Shown here in pieces: positions 15,153-24,300 of a stretch of 26,371 nucleotides of DNA. The stretch lies in NCBI GenBank assembly GCA_910579015.1, contig CAJTRO010000047.1, positions 1 to 26,371 on the forward strand, in the 5' to 3' direction. Below the pieces are notes generated by a model. It saw nothing but the letters and a program-made list of their open reading frames with translations. It had not been told where the DNA came from and ran no database searches. The DNA comes from an uncultured Dorea sp. GTDB taxonomy: Bacteria > Bacillota_A > Clostridia > Lachnospirales > Lachnospiraceae. Position numbers and translations under genes: made by a program. Position 1 is the stretch's first letter; each line of letters begins with the position of its first letter.

Positions 15153-15211
15153 GTGTACCGGAGAAATATTTCTGTGCCGTTAAATATCATCTGAATCAGG
15201 AGGAATCATGT

Positions 15212-16060
15212 ATGAACACTTTTTTATCACTTTTTTCTGTAGTTATCGGAAATTTTCTATATGCATTGACCGTGAAGCTGTTTCTGCTCCCCGCCGGACT
15301 GGTGACCGGAGGGACCACCGGTATCGCGCTTACAGTCAATTATCTGACCGACTTTTCCATCTCATCCTTTGTACTTGTCTTTAACATAACGATGCTGGTC
15401 ATCGGCTTCTTCTGTCTGGGAAAAGCCTTTGCCGTCACCACCCTTGCAAGCACCTTCCTGTACCCCTTATCCCTGGAACTGCTTGACCGGGTGCTTAAAG
15501 ACTACATACTTACACAGGATATTCTGTTATGCACGATCTTCTCCGGTCTTGGGATCGGGATGGCGCTCGGGATCGTCATCCGTTCCGGCGCTTCCACCGG
15601 AGGCATGGACATCCCGCCTCTGGTACTTCAGAAGACCGTGCGGATCCCTGTATCCGTCAGCATGTACGCATTTGACGTCTGCATCCTGCTGTCACAGGCG
15701 TTATTCCGTCCTGCGGAAAATATCCTGTACGGAGTTGTTCTTGTACTGATCTATACGCTTGTGCTGGACAAAATGCTGCTCATGGGGGCGGCCAGGACCG
15801 AGATCAAGGTCATCAGCGAGAAATCCGACGAGATACGCGACGCCATACTGACGCAGATTGACCGCGGCGTCACGATACTGAACGGAGAGAGCGGTTATCT
15901 GCATAACCCCTCTCCCGTAATCCTAAGCGTCATCTCTAACCGGGAACTGCCCAAGGTGGAGAAGGTAATCCACAATATCGATCCGGAGAGCTTTATTGTC
16001 GTCAGCAGAGTAAGCGAGGTTCGCGGACGCGGATTCTCATTAAATAAACGATACCAGTAA
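15212..16060 (+). CDS. YitT family membrane protein (DUF161-DUF2179)
   Basis: 282 residues. AGGAGG precedes the ATG by 8 bases; an out-of-frame ATG sits 4 bases closer. The first 190 residues hold five to six hydrophobic segments with the family's glycine-rich stretches LPAGLVTGGTTGIAL (26-40) and IRSGASTGGMDIPPL (123-137). The last 75 residues form the cytoplasmic DUF2179 domain, ferredoxin-like (GVTILNGESGYL, then ELPKVEKVIHNIDPESFIVV). The length is standard. Function is not established for the family. It ends three bases from the stop of the converging FtsX-like gene. Confidence 0.92.
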   Translation: MNTFLSLFSVVIGNFLYALTVKLFLLPAGLVTGGTTGIALTVNYLTDFSISSFVLVFNITMLVIGFFCLGKAFAVTTLASTFLYPLSLELLDRVLKDYILTQDILLCTIFSGLGIGMALGIVIRSGASTGGMDIPPLVLQKTVRIPVSVSMYAFDVCILLSQALFRPAENILYGVVLVLIYTLVLDKMLLMGAARTEIKVISEKSDEIRDAILTQIDRGVTILNGESGYLHNPSPVILSVISNRELPKVEKVIHNIDPESFIVVSRVSEVRGRGFSLNKRYQ

Positions 16061-16063
16061 GCT

Positions 16064-18658
16064 CTATTCCATTCTCCGCATCCGCTCCACAACACTGAGC
16101 CGGTTCATGTGCCTGTGGCACACCGCCGGCACTAAGGCCGCGATCGCGGCCAGGAGCGGAATGCAGATCACCAGTGGAAGCACCGTAAAATGCCACTGAA
16201 AGAAATACACCTCATCCCCAAAGGGCTTTACCGCCAATACGCTTACAAGACCAGATATGACTATCGAACAGATCCCCGTATACAGCGCGTAGAATCCGCC
16301 CTCGAAACACAGCATCTGCTTTAGCTGTCTTCCGGTCATCCCGACCGCCTCCATCATGGCAAATTCCTGTTTTCTTGACAACACCGAAGTGACCATTGCA
16401 TTGATAAAATTCAGGACACCGATCAGCGCCAGGACAAATGCCAGGAGACTTCCCGCTATCGTATACATATTCTTATATTCCTCAAATTCCGCCTCTGCGC
16501 TCGCCTTGGACTGATACTGCAACTGAGGATTGACATGTTCACAGTAATCTTCCATCCACGCTTCCGTCGTCTCCTCCTGATCCGCCCCTACATTAAAAAA
16601 TGTACGCATGGGCTGTTGCTCCCCCATCAGGTCCAGAAATTCCTCCTCCGGCAGAATATAATCACAGTCAAACACTCCAAAAGTCTTCAATCCGCAGACA
16701 TAGGGTATCTCTGCCACAGCAAGCACCTCGTACTCGCGCGTCTCTCCTGCCTCGTTGCAGACCGTCACCTTCTCACCCGGCAGAAAGAAGTCAATCCCTT
16801 CGCCGTCATCCGTCCAGAATCTGGTCACGATCACATAATCCCCTGTCTCAAACTTCTCCCAGTCGAGCTCTCCCTCCGGATTCTCAAGCTTTTCCATTAT
16901 CATCTTTCCGATACCGTATACCCTTCCGTCCATCTCCCTGCTCTTTCGCCATGCATTGGCCGCCTCGGTACTGGCGTACTTCGCCCATCTCTCCTGCGCC
17001 CTGGGATTCTCGAAGATCCGCTCTTCCAGGAGGGCATAGTTCTCTTCGCTGATAACCGGTTCAATATCCTTCACATAGATGTTTCCAGTCTCCTCGACTC
17101 CCTCAAGCCGTTCTAATTCCTCTAAGAACTCCTCTGTCACGCCGTCCGTCACGATGGAATCGCGGGAAGGACTGCCGCTGTCCAGCGAGGCATCCGCCAC
17201 AGAGAAATCGCTGAGTATCCGGCGGGCTATGAAGCTGTCCACATCATATCCCCTGACCAGCGTATAGACGCTGTTGAGCAAGATCAGAGACATGGACAGG
17301 GATGTAACTACAATCATGACCTTTTTCCGGCTCCTGCGTATGTTCTGCCCGGCCATCCGCCAGGAAGTGATATGCCTCGTTTTCTTTCCCTTCGCTCCTT
17401 TCTCTCCTCTTCGGATCTCTCCCGCTCTGTCTTTTTCCTCCCAGCCTTCTGTGAAGCGTACAGCCTCTATCGGCGAAACCTTAGACGCAATCCTGCACGG
17501 GCGGATACAGCTTAAGGCAACCGTCAGATAAGAAAATACCGCGCTCCCGACGATCACCCAAAGCTTCAGTTCCACCTCTGCATCCAGGACATCCGCTAAC
17601 TGCAACGCATTGATAAATACCGGGAGCAGAAATTTCCCCGTCACAACACCGACGGCCAAACCGACGGGAATCCCCCATAACGACAGCATCTGTGCCTGCC
17701 GATACACCATTTTACGCAGCTGCTTACCCGTCATGCCGATTGTTTTCAGAAGGCCGTAATACCGGATATCCTGGTATACATTAATATAGAAGATATTATA
17801 AATGATCAGGTAACCAGATATTACTATAATAAGAAGCAGGCATACGACCAGAAAAATCGTCTCATAATCCATCGTGTCTCCCAGGTAAGCCCAGTTGATC
17901 CCTACAGGCGCAGTTTCCGGAAACCCGCAGCGTTCTCTTAACTCCTCCACCTGCCCTGTGAGATTGAATTCAACCGGGAAATTAAGATCCGCCATAATTC
18001 TGCCCGCATAATCAAGTGCATCCACATTCCCATCCATCGCAGATGCAGTCGGAGTGGGCGCCGCCCAATCTGCAAATTCCTTCGACACAGCCCCTGTCTG
18101 AGCCATTGCAATGCGGTCGCCCTTAAAATACCCGCAGAGTGTGAACGTCTTCTCAACGGTCTCTTCATTAACCTGGATCGTCAATGGAACCTTAACTCCA
18201 ATCTCACACGGAATCCCAAGCGCCTCCAAGGTCAGGTCACTCAGGACAATCTCATCTTCCTTTCCGGGCATTTGTCCCTTCTCAGGATAGCAGAAGCTCA
18301 TCCTTGCATCCAGCTCCTCATAGAAGCTTATTTCCGTGTGCAGCTTCGCCAGTTCCCTGTTAACCGCACTTCCCACAAAGATACGGCAGGAAACCTCCTT
18401 TAATTTTTCATCCTTTCTTACAATATCATACTCTTCCTGCGTCAGATACTTGAAGCCGGCATGGGAACTCGTACCCACCTCGCGCATGACCGCTCTCTGA
18501 TGCTTCTCTATGATACTCCCGCCTACCGTAAATACCGTCGTAAACAGTACCGTCGTCAGCGCGATCGCCAGCACCGCAATAATGTTCCGGCTCTTTCCCG
18601 CTTTCCTTGTCCGGTCCGCAATCCGGCGGATCACTTGTTGGTTCTTCACATTACGCAT
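16064..18658 (-). CDS. FtsX-type ABC transporter permease, two FtsX domains
   Basis: 864 residues from the ATG at 18658; a GTG three codons upstream is an alternative. One membrane segment near 25-50, an extracytoplasmic domain to about 265, three segments at about 270-400 (first FtsX domain, YYGLLKTIGMTGKQLRKMV), another segment near 455-475 (MIVVTSLSMSLILLNSVYTL), a second extracytoplasmic domain of about 260 residues, and three C-terminal segments (second FtsX domain, EFAMMEAVGMTGRQLKQML). The repeated IGMTGKQL / VGMTGRQL motif marks the ATPase coupling helices. It overlaps the ATPase gene by 8 bases. Eight segments with two external domains differ from the ten-segment BceB design. Likely role: peptide or lipid handling or signalling, with the linked kinase (inference). 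Confidence 0.9.
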   Translation of the reverse strand: MRNVKNQQVIRRIADRTRKAGKSRNIIAVLAIALTTVLFTTVFTVGGSIIEKHQRAVMREVGTSSHAGFKYLTQEEYDIVRKDEKLKEVSCRIFVGSAVNRELAKLHTEISFYEELDARMSFCYPEKGQMPGKEDEIVLSDLTLEALGIPCEIGVKVPLTIQVNEETVEKTFTLCGYFKGDRIAMAQTGAVSKEFADWAAPTPTASAMDGNVDALDYAGRIMADLNFPVEFNLTGQVEELRERCGFPETAPVGINWAYLGDTMDYETIFLVVCLLLIIVISGYLIIYNIFYINVYQDIRYYGLLKTIGMTGKQLRKMVYRQAQMLSLWGIPVGLAVGVVTGKFLLPVFINALQLADVLDAEVELKLWVIVGSAVFSYLTVALSCIRPCRIASKVSPIEAVRFTEGWEEKDRAGEIRRGEKGAKGKKTRHITSWRMAGQNIRRSRKKVMIVVTSLSMSLILLNSVYTLVRGYDVDSFIARRILSDFSVADASLDSGSPSRDSIVTDGVTEEFLEELERLEGVEETGNIYVKDIEPVISEENYALLEERIFENPRAQERWAKYASTEAANAWRKSREMDGRVYGIGKMIMEKLENPEGELDWEKFETGDYVIVTRFWTDDGEGIDFFLPGEKVTVCNEAGETREYEVLAVAEIPYVCGLKTFGVFDCDYILPEEEFLDLMGEQQPMRTFFNVGADQEETTEAWMEDYCEHVNPQLQYQSKASAEAEFEEYKNMYTIAGSLLAFVLALIGVLNFINAMVTSVLSRKQEFAMMEAVGMTGRQLKQMLCFEGGFYALYTGICSIVISGLVSVLAVKPFGDEVYFFQWHFTVLPLVICIPLLAAIAALVPAVCHRHMNRLSVVERMRRME

Positions 18659-19334
18659 CTCTCTCACCGCCTTTTACGATTCTCCCATCCTCGATGCGGA
18701 CAATACGGTCGGCAAGCTGCGCAATCTCTTCGTTATGCGTGATCATCACAATAGTCTGTCCGAACTTCTCCCCGGTTACTTTCAAAAGTCCCAGCACATC
18801 CTGGCTGCTCTGGGAATCCAGATTCCCGGTCGGCTCGTCCGCAAGAAGGATCGTCGGCTTGGACGCCAGCGCCCTTGCAATGGCAACCCTCTGCTGCTGG
18901 CCGCCCGACAGCTGGGATGTCAGACTGGTAAGCCTGTTCTCCAGCCCAAGAACAGCAATGACACGCTCTACATAGGCGCGGTCCACCTCATTCCCGTCAA
19001 GCTCAACCGGAAAAACAATATTCTCATATACGTTGAGCACAGGCACCAGATTATAGCTCTGGAATACAAAGCCAATCTTCCTCCTCCGGAATATACACAG
19101 GGCGTCGTCTTTAAGCCCGGAAATATCCTTGTCGTCCACGTACACCTTCCCGGACGTTGGGCGGTCCAGACCTCCCAGCATATGCAGGAGCGTGGACTTA
19201 CCGCTCCCGCTGGTTCCCACGACCGCAAGAAATTCTCCCTGTTTCACCTCAAGGTCTATCCCATCAAGCGCCCTGACCTGGCTGGCGCCTGTCCCGTAAT
19301 ATTTCTTCAGGTCCTCGGTCCGCAATACATTCAT
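18651..19334 (-). CDS. ABC transporter ATP-binding protein (MacB/LolD/BceA-like)
   Basis: 227 residues, ATG at 19334 behind GAGGAGG. Walker A GTSGSGKST (40-48), Q-loop in FVFQSYNLVPV, signature LSGGQQQRVAIARAL, Walker B ILLADEPTGNLD and the H-loop in MITHNEE are all intact. The sequence belongs to the group that serves FtsX-type permeases. The gene sits between the kinase and permease genes. A TATAAT (19383-19388, minus strand) overlaps the kinase stop and could give the transporter its own promoter, but no -35 supports it. Confidence 0.95.
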   Translation of the reverse strand: MNVLRTEDLKKYYGTGASQVRALDGIDLEVKQGEFLAVVGTSGSGKSTLLHMLGGLDRPTSGKVYVDDKDISGLKDDALCIFRRRKIGFVFQSYNLVPVLNVYENIVFPVELDGNEVDRAYVERVIAVLGLENRLTSLTSQLSGGQQQRVAIARALASKPTILLADEPTGNLDSQSSQDVLGLLKVTGEKFGQTIVMITHNEEIAQLADRIVRIEDGRIVKGGERDA

Positions 19335-19389
19335 CCTGACTTACCTCCTCTTAAATCCATGTAGTTCTTGATTACAGGATTTATTATAC

Positions 19390-20295
19390 CTAAGGAGCCT
19401 TTCCAGAATCTTTCTGAAATCTAACAGGTCTGAAAGGATTCGTCTTCTGTAAGAAAAGCACGAATTCCGCCCCTTCCCCCGGCTTCGATCTTACCTTGAT
19501 ATAACCGTTCTCCTTCTTCAATATCTCCCTCGCAAGATAGAGCCCGATCCCCACGCCGTCCTCCTGCTGTACCTCTTCTGCCCGGTAGAATCTGCCGAAT
19601 ATCTTCGCCGTATCTTCTTCCTTTATCCCAATCCCCTTATCCTTTACCGTAACCGCCGTGTACAATTCATACTCCGTAACCGAGATATAGATCCTTCCGC
19701 CCGGCCTGGAATATTTCACGGCATTGTCCAACACATTTCCCAATGCCTCCTTCGTCCATTTCATATCATAATCTGCATATCCGTCTTTGCTGTAAGTATT
19801 GACAATCTCTATTCCCTTCTGCTCCGCCTTAACCTCAGCGTCCCAGATGACAGCCTCCAGAAGCTCCGCAACCTTCTGCCTGCAAGGCTTGACCTCCACG
19901 ATATTACTCTCAAGCCTCGACATCTTCGTCAGTGACCGGATCAGGAAATCAAGCTTCTCCGCCTGAGCGGATATCTCATTAAGAAGTCTCAGATTCTGCT
20001 GTTTCTCCCCGCAGTCTTCACCCGCCTCAAGATTCTCTCTTAAAAGCGCCGTATACAGCTGGATATTCGTCATAGGCGTCTTCGTCTGATGGGAAATGTC
20101 TGACACAAGGCTTTTGATATTCTCCTTCTCCCGCTCCATATTCTCTCTGGTCAGAGCGGAAAGCCCCAGGTAATGCTTCCATTTGGATTCCACTCTCGAC
20201 ATCTGTGACTCATCATAATCCGACTCCCGGAAATTTCCCGCGATCGCTTCGTCCAGCATACGCTCTATTCTGTCTAACGTCTTTCGTCCGAACAT
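19390..20295 (-). CDS. Soluble sensor histidine kinase of the ABC-linked system
   Basis: 301 residues from the ATG at 20295, chosen because AGGAG stands 8-10 bases before it; a GTG 22 codons upstream, inside the regulator gene end, is less likely and would translate through a strong palindrome. HisKA domain with SDISHQTKTPMTNI (H69), N-box GNVLDNAVKYS, G1 DKGIGI, F-box FGRFYRAEE, G2 GVGIGLYLAREI. No hydrophobic segment is present anywhere, so the kinase is cytoplasmic. The N-terminal 60 residues are charged and helical. BceS-type kinases sense through the permease rather than by themselves, but they usually keep two membrane spans; here even those are lost. It presumably relies on the FtsX-like permease (inference). 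Confidence 0.9.
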   Translation of the reverse strand: MFGRKTLDRIERMLDEAIAGNFRESDYDESQMSRVESKWKHYLGLSALTRENMEREKENIKSLVSDISHQTKTPMTNIQLYTALLRENLEAGEDCGEKQQNLRLLNEISAQAEKLDFLIRSLTKMSRLESNIVEVKPCRQKVAELLEAVIWDAEVKAEQKGIEIVNTYSKDGYADYDMKWTKEALGNVLDNAVKYSRPGGRIYISVTEYELYTAVTVKDKGIGIKEEDTAKIFGRFYRAEEVQQEDGVGIGLYLAREILKKENGYIKVRSKPGEGAEFVLFLQKTNPFRPVRFQKDSGKAP

Positions 20296-20314
20296 GTTCT
20301 CTTCTCCTGTGCCC

Positions 20315-20345
20315 GGAACTGTTCCGTTTATTCCTGAACAGTTCC
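20315..20345 (-). promoter_or_regulatory. Paired palindromes between regulator and kinase genes
   Basis: GGAACTGTTC (20315-20324) and GAACAGTTCC (20336-20345) form perfect 10-base arms around an 11-base spacer. Each half is itself palindromic (GGAAC-T-GTTCC at 20315-20325; GAAC-A-GTTC at 20336-20344), with centres about 20 bases, two helical turns, apart. It begins directly after the regulator stop and ends 19 bases before the kinase start. No T-run follows, so it is not a standard terminator. Either an mRNA hairpin setting kinase levels or a double operator. Confidence 0.6.
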
Positions 20346-21020
20346 CTATTCTTTCTTCCACATATAGCCCTGGCCATACACAGTCCTGATACAGGAATAT
20401 GCATCTTTCCTGTCCTCCAGCTTGCTTCTGAGCCGGTTCACAGTCACAGACAGCGCATTTTCATCCACATATTCTCCTCCTCCGCTCCACAGGCGGTCCA
20501 CCAGCACGCTCCTTGTCAGCACCCTTCCCCTGTTCTCCGTCAGTAACCTCAGTAACCTCTGCTCATTCACACTCAGAGAGATCTCCCGTCCATCTCTGGT
20601 AAAAATAAGTCTTTCAAAATCAAAATGAAATCCGCCTTCTTCAAATACATCTGACGCTTTACCGCTCCCCCGGCGGATCAGCGCCTTGATTCTTGCCCTG
20701 AGAACCGCAAGGCTGAACGGCTTCGTCATATAGTCGTCCGCCCCCAGGGTAAGTCCCATGACCTCATCCATCTCCATATCGTTGGCTGTCAGTATCAGCA
20801 CAGGAATCTGCGCCTGTTCCCGAACCCATCTCAGATAATCATATCCGCTTCCGTCCGGAAGGTTCACATCCAGGATCAGCAGCATAGGCATCCTCTTCTC
20901 AAATGCTTCTTTTGCCGTCCGAACCGACGTACTCTGCACGAATTCCATCCCCGGCTCCTTTAAGGCAAGCGCAATCCCTTCGCTCAGGGCGCGGTCGTCT
21001 TCTACAATCTGAATTAACAT
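20346..21020 (-). CDS. OmpR/PhoB-family response regulator
   Basis: 224 residues from the ATG at 21020, chosen over an ATG five codons upstream because GGAGG lies 8 bases before it. Receiver domain with E7-D8-D9, phosphoacceptor in LLILDVNLPDG (D51), switch T in LILTAND and lysine in DDYMTKPF (K100). The C-terminal winged helix starts near 125 and contains SLSVNEQRLLRLL, the recognition helix ALSVTVNRLRSKLED and the closing wing YIRTVYGQGYMW-like CIRTVYGQGYMW. First gene of the operon regulator-kinase-ATPase-permease, the gene order of BceRSAB-type detoxification modules. A TATAGT at minus strand about 45 bases upstream may be its -10, without a good -35. Confidence 0.94.
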   Translation of the reverse strand: MLIQIVEDDRALSEGIALALKEPGMEFVQSTSVRTAKEAFEKRMPMLLILDVNLPDGSGYDYLRWVREQAQIPVLILTANDMEMDEVMGLTLGADDYMTKPFSLAVLRARIKALIRRGSGKASDVFEEGGFHFDFERLIFTRDGREISLSVNEQRLLRLLTENRGRVLTRSVLVDRLWSGGGEYVDENALSVTVNRLRSKLEDRKDAYSCIRTVYGQGYMWKKE

Positions 21021-21296
21021 GGCATATACCTCCATCCGTCTGTTTTTATGGGATTTATCACGGAACTATACCTTTCGCTTTCTTCGGAAGCTCTATGCTG
21101 TTGTAAATAATTGGGATAAGCATAGATGCTCTGAAAAAAACAGATGACAAGTATAAATACTTGAGCAGAATCTTAGAATCTTTATGCTTTAAATTGATGA
21201 TAACATGGTTATAGAACATTTACAAGTAAAAAATCGCGTTCATAAACAGTAGGCCCGGCTTCAAATATGACGATTTCGTTAATGCCTGATCAATGC
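21021..21296. other. Non-coding stretch with two palindromes, upstream of the OmpR-type operon
   Basis: About 275 AT-rich bases without a convincing reading frame. It holds TCTATGCT (21092-21099) with AGCATAGA (21119-21126), perfect 8-base arms and a 19-base spacer, and CAAGTAT-AA-ATACTTG (21148-21163), a perfect 7-2-7 palindrome. Both look like protein-binding sites of the operon promoter rather than terminators. Confidence 0.45.
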
Positions 21297-21350
21297 GTAA
21301 AAGACTCCGGTTTCACGGATATGTCACCAAATCCGTGAGACCGGAGTCTC
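21297..21350 (-). terminator. Strong intrinsic terminator of the LPXTG gene
   Basis: On the minus strand 21331-21349 pairs with 21302-21320 in a 19-base stem with one mismatch (arm AGACTCCGGT..TCACGGAT), loop of 10, followed by TTTT. It starts 13 bases after the stop. Confidence 0.9.
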
Positions 21351-21362
21351 AATAATTACTCC

Positions 21363-24300
21363 CTATTTCTTTATCTTCTTTCCGTCCTTCTTATCTTTGC
21401 CGTTTCCCTTAGCCTTGTCTTTGCGGGACTTCATCCGTACCCCGATGATCACCCCGACAGAAATCACAGCCACGACGATCCAGGCTATGATCTTGTTGGT
21501 GTCGCCGGTTTTGGGAAGGAGAGTGGATAACGCGGATTTGACTGCGTCTGAGACAGAACCGGCGCCGGTGCTGCCGCCACTTGCGGCCGCGCCTTCTCCT
21601 TGGCTGCCGGATACCGGGTTAGAACTTACATAAGTCTGTGATCCATCTGGATTTTGTATGGTCCCCCCAGGCTGGCTTTCTTTTTCATACTTATTCTTAT
21701 TCTCTTCACTCTGCGAAGTCGTCCATGCAATCGCAAGAGGCGATGCACTCTTAATCCCCTCAATCACAAGACATTCTGGTGTCTTCGTAATCCTTTCTCC
21801 ATGCCATCTTTCAATTTCTCTTCCAACGTTATCACCTTTTGAAACCATATGTGCTATTGCATAATTATAGTTTTCACACCTCGCCTCTGGTCTGGACGCT
21901 GTTGCTGCAACGATTTCATCAGGGTACTTCACCTTAATTGTAAGTCCTTCCGCAGGAAAATCATCTAACTTAGGTTCTTCAATCCGTATATCTCCTATCT
22001 TTATCCATAACTTAAGATTACATAGTTCCATATTTTCAGGTATATAGTCTCCAGGCGCTCCCAGTACATCAAGCTCTCGTATAAGCAGATATTCGGCAGC
22101 CGCTACTTCATCACCTTCAATATTCTCCTCTTTCTTTATTACGGATAATGCTTCTTTCAACTCTGGCGAAAGTAATGGATGGTGTACATCCCCTTCATCC
22201 TGAACAAATGGTCCGAATTCCGTGTGCGCTTCTACTGTACTTTCAGACTTGTTAATTGATACAGATACAATTGGACTGTCATTCATATCATCCTTAACAG
22301 CAAATGCTTTTATCGTCGCAGGAGCTGTTACCCTGAATGGTTTATTTCTGTACTTATTACTGTCACGAGTAGGATCACTGCCATCTGTCGTATAGTAAAT
22401 AACCGCCCCTTCCGTCTCACAATTAAGCTTCACTTGTTTTGAACCAGCAACCTCTACATCCTCCTCCGGATGAATCTCAGGCGGCGCAACATCCAGCCAT
22501 ATTCTTGTGAATTCTTTTTCAGCAATTGCGCTGTCGCTCATAGTTCCGTCTTTCCTGATGGCAAATGCCTTCACCACTGTAGTATCATCAATCTTAATCG
22601 GCCTTTTCGGACTAAACTTCTTGCTTTCCCTCGTAGGTTCCGTACCATCTAACGTATAATAAATGACTGCATCTTCTGTTTCGCAAGTAATCATAACTTC
22701 CTGATTCTTGTGCTCAAACTCATCTTCTTCATCTTCTTCGTTATCCTCGCCGACTTTCAGAGATATCACCGGAGTCTCTACTGGCGGCAATACTTTTGTG
22801 AGCTTTGCAACCGCTACTTCGTACTCGTATTTATTCTTAAAAGCAAATGCTCTGATTGTTATTGTCTGCTCTCCTTCAATATCTTCACCGATCACTAACG
22901 ATCCATCCCCTTCATATCTTATACTGTCCTCTATTTGGGGAGTGTCAGTATCACCATCTATTGTGTAATAGAGATCAGCGCCTTCCACTTCAGCCTTCTG
23001 CTTAATAGTAACTTCCTGAGTACCAACAAATGTAGTCCCGTCTGGCGGAGTAATAATTGGCGCTTTTAAAGTCAATGGATCTGTCGTTTTACTTAAAGTA
23101 GATGGCGCACTGTGCTGGTGTGTCGCTGTCTCTCTATATCTCACATAAGCCACATATTCTGTTCTAGCTCCACAATTTAATTTAAGATGCGATCCTGCTT
23201 CTTCATCAGAGCGATAATCATCATCTGTAGGTTCGCCGCCTCCTTTTTCACCTATGAAATATTCTACATTCTTCTCATCACACATAATCGTTCCTATAAA
23301 CGACTGTTCCCCTTCCGGATTCAGCGAAAATTGAAAATCTCTGATCACCGGTTTATTGGGATTCTCAAGCTTCGTGAAAGTTATCTCTTGCGGCTTACTC
23401 ATACAACCCGCAATATTCTCATTTCCTGCATATCTGACCTCGAAAATATGTTTAGACTCAGGTTCTATATTGTCAAATTGTGTAGTTTTTTGCCACTCTC
23501 CCCCGTCCATTCGGTATTCGTATACAACTTCTTCTCTCTCATCCGGATTTGTAATAGTTGCCGTATAGATAAACATACCTTCCTTAGCGCTAAGTTCATA
23601 TGTATCTTTTGCCAGAATCGGCTCTGCCGGAGCATCCGCCTGTAGGATCTCTACACCATCAGGCGGTAATGTCATCACCTCTCCTGCATTGACAATTTCA
23701 TAATTCTTTCCTTTATTGCCTCCCAGTTGTACTGGCTGCGGCAGCGTAATAGAAGGATACGTTCCAACGATATCATTGGCAATATTCCCCTTTGATTCTA
23801 TGGTGATGTCACTGGCTTTATCATTTCCTTCAAGTCCTTCATATACAACCGAATTATTATCAATGTCTACATCCATCCGGCCCTTTTCATACTTCCTGTC
23901 AATCGCCGCCAGACTCTTGATTGTGATAGGTTTCTTCTTGATTTCATATGCAGGCACGCTTTTAACACTATCCTTGTAGTTATTTATTCCTGTAACTGAT
24001 ATCTCTACCGGACCGGCATCTGTAAGATCAGCAGGAGAATATTCAATCTTATAATCCTGGTCGGGAACTAGTACCTTATCTCCCATTTTCACGATTAACT
24101 TGGGTTCCTGCTTTTCAGCGTTATATACCGGGGAAGGATCAGAAGTCAGTTCTACAGATGCACCTTCTATAGAGGCCGCGTCAATCTTAAACTTCTTACT
24201 TGCCTTTCCCGTACAATTTCCCTTACCTTCGATTGTAACAGTGGCTGTTCCCTCCTTGTCCCTTCCTGTAACTGATACAATCTTATAATCCTTTTCCTTA

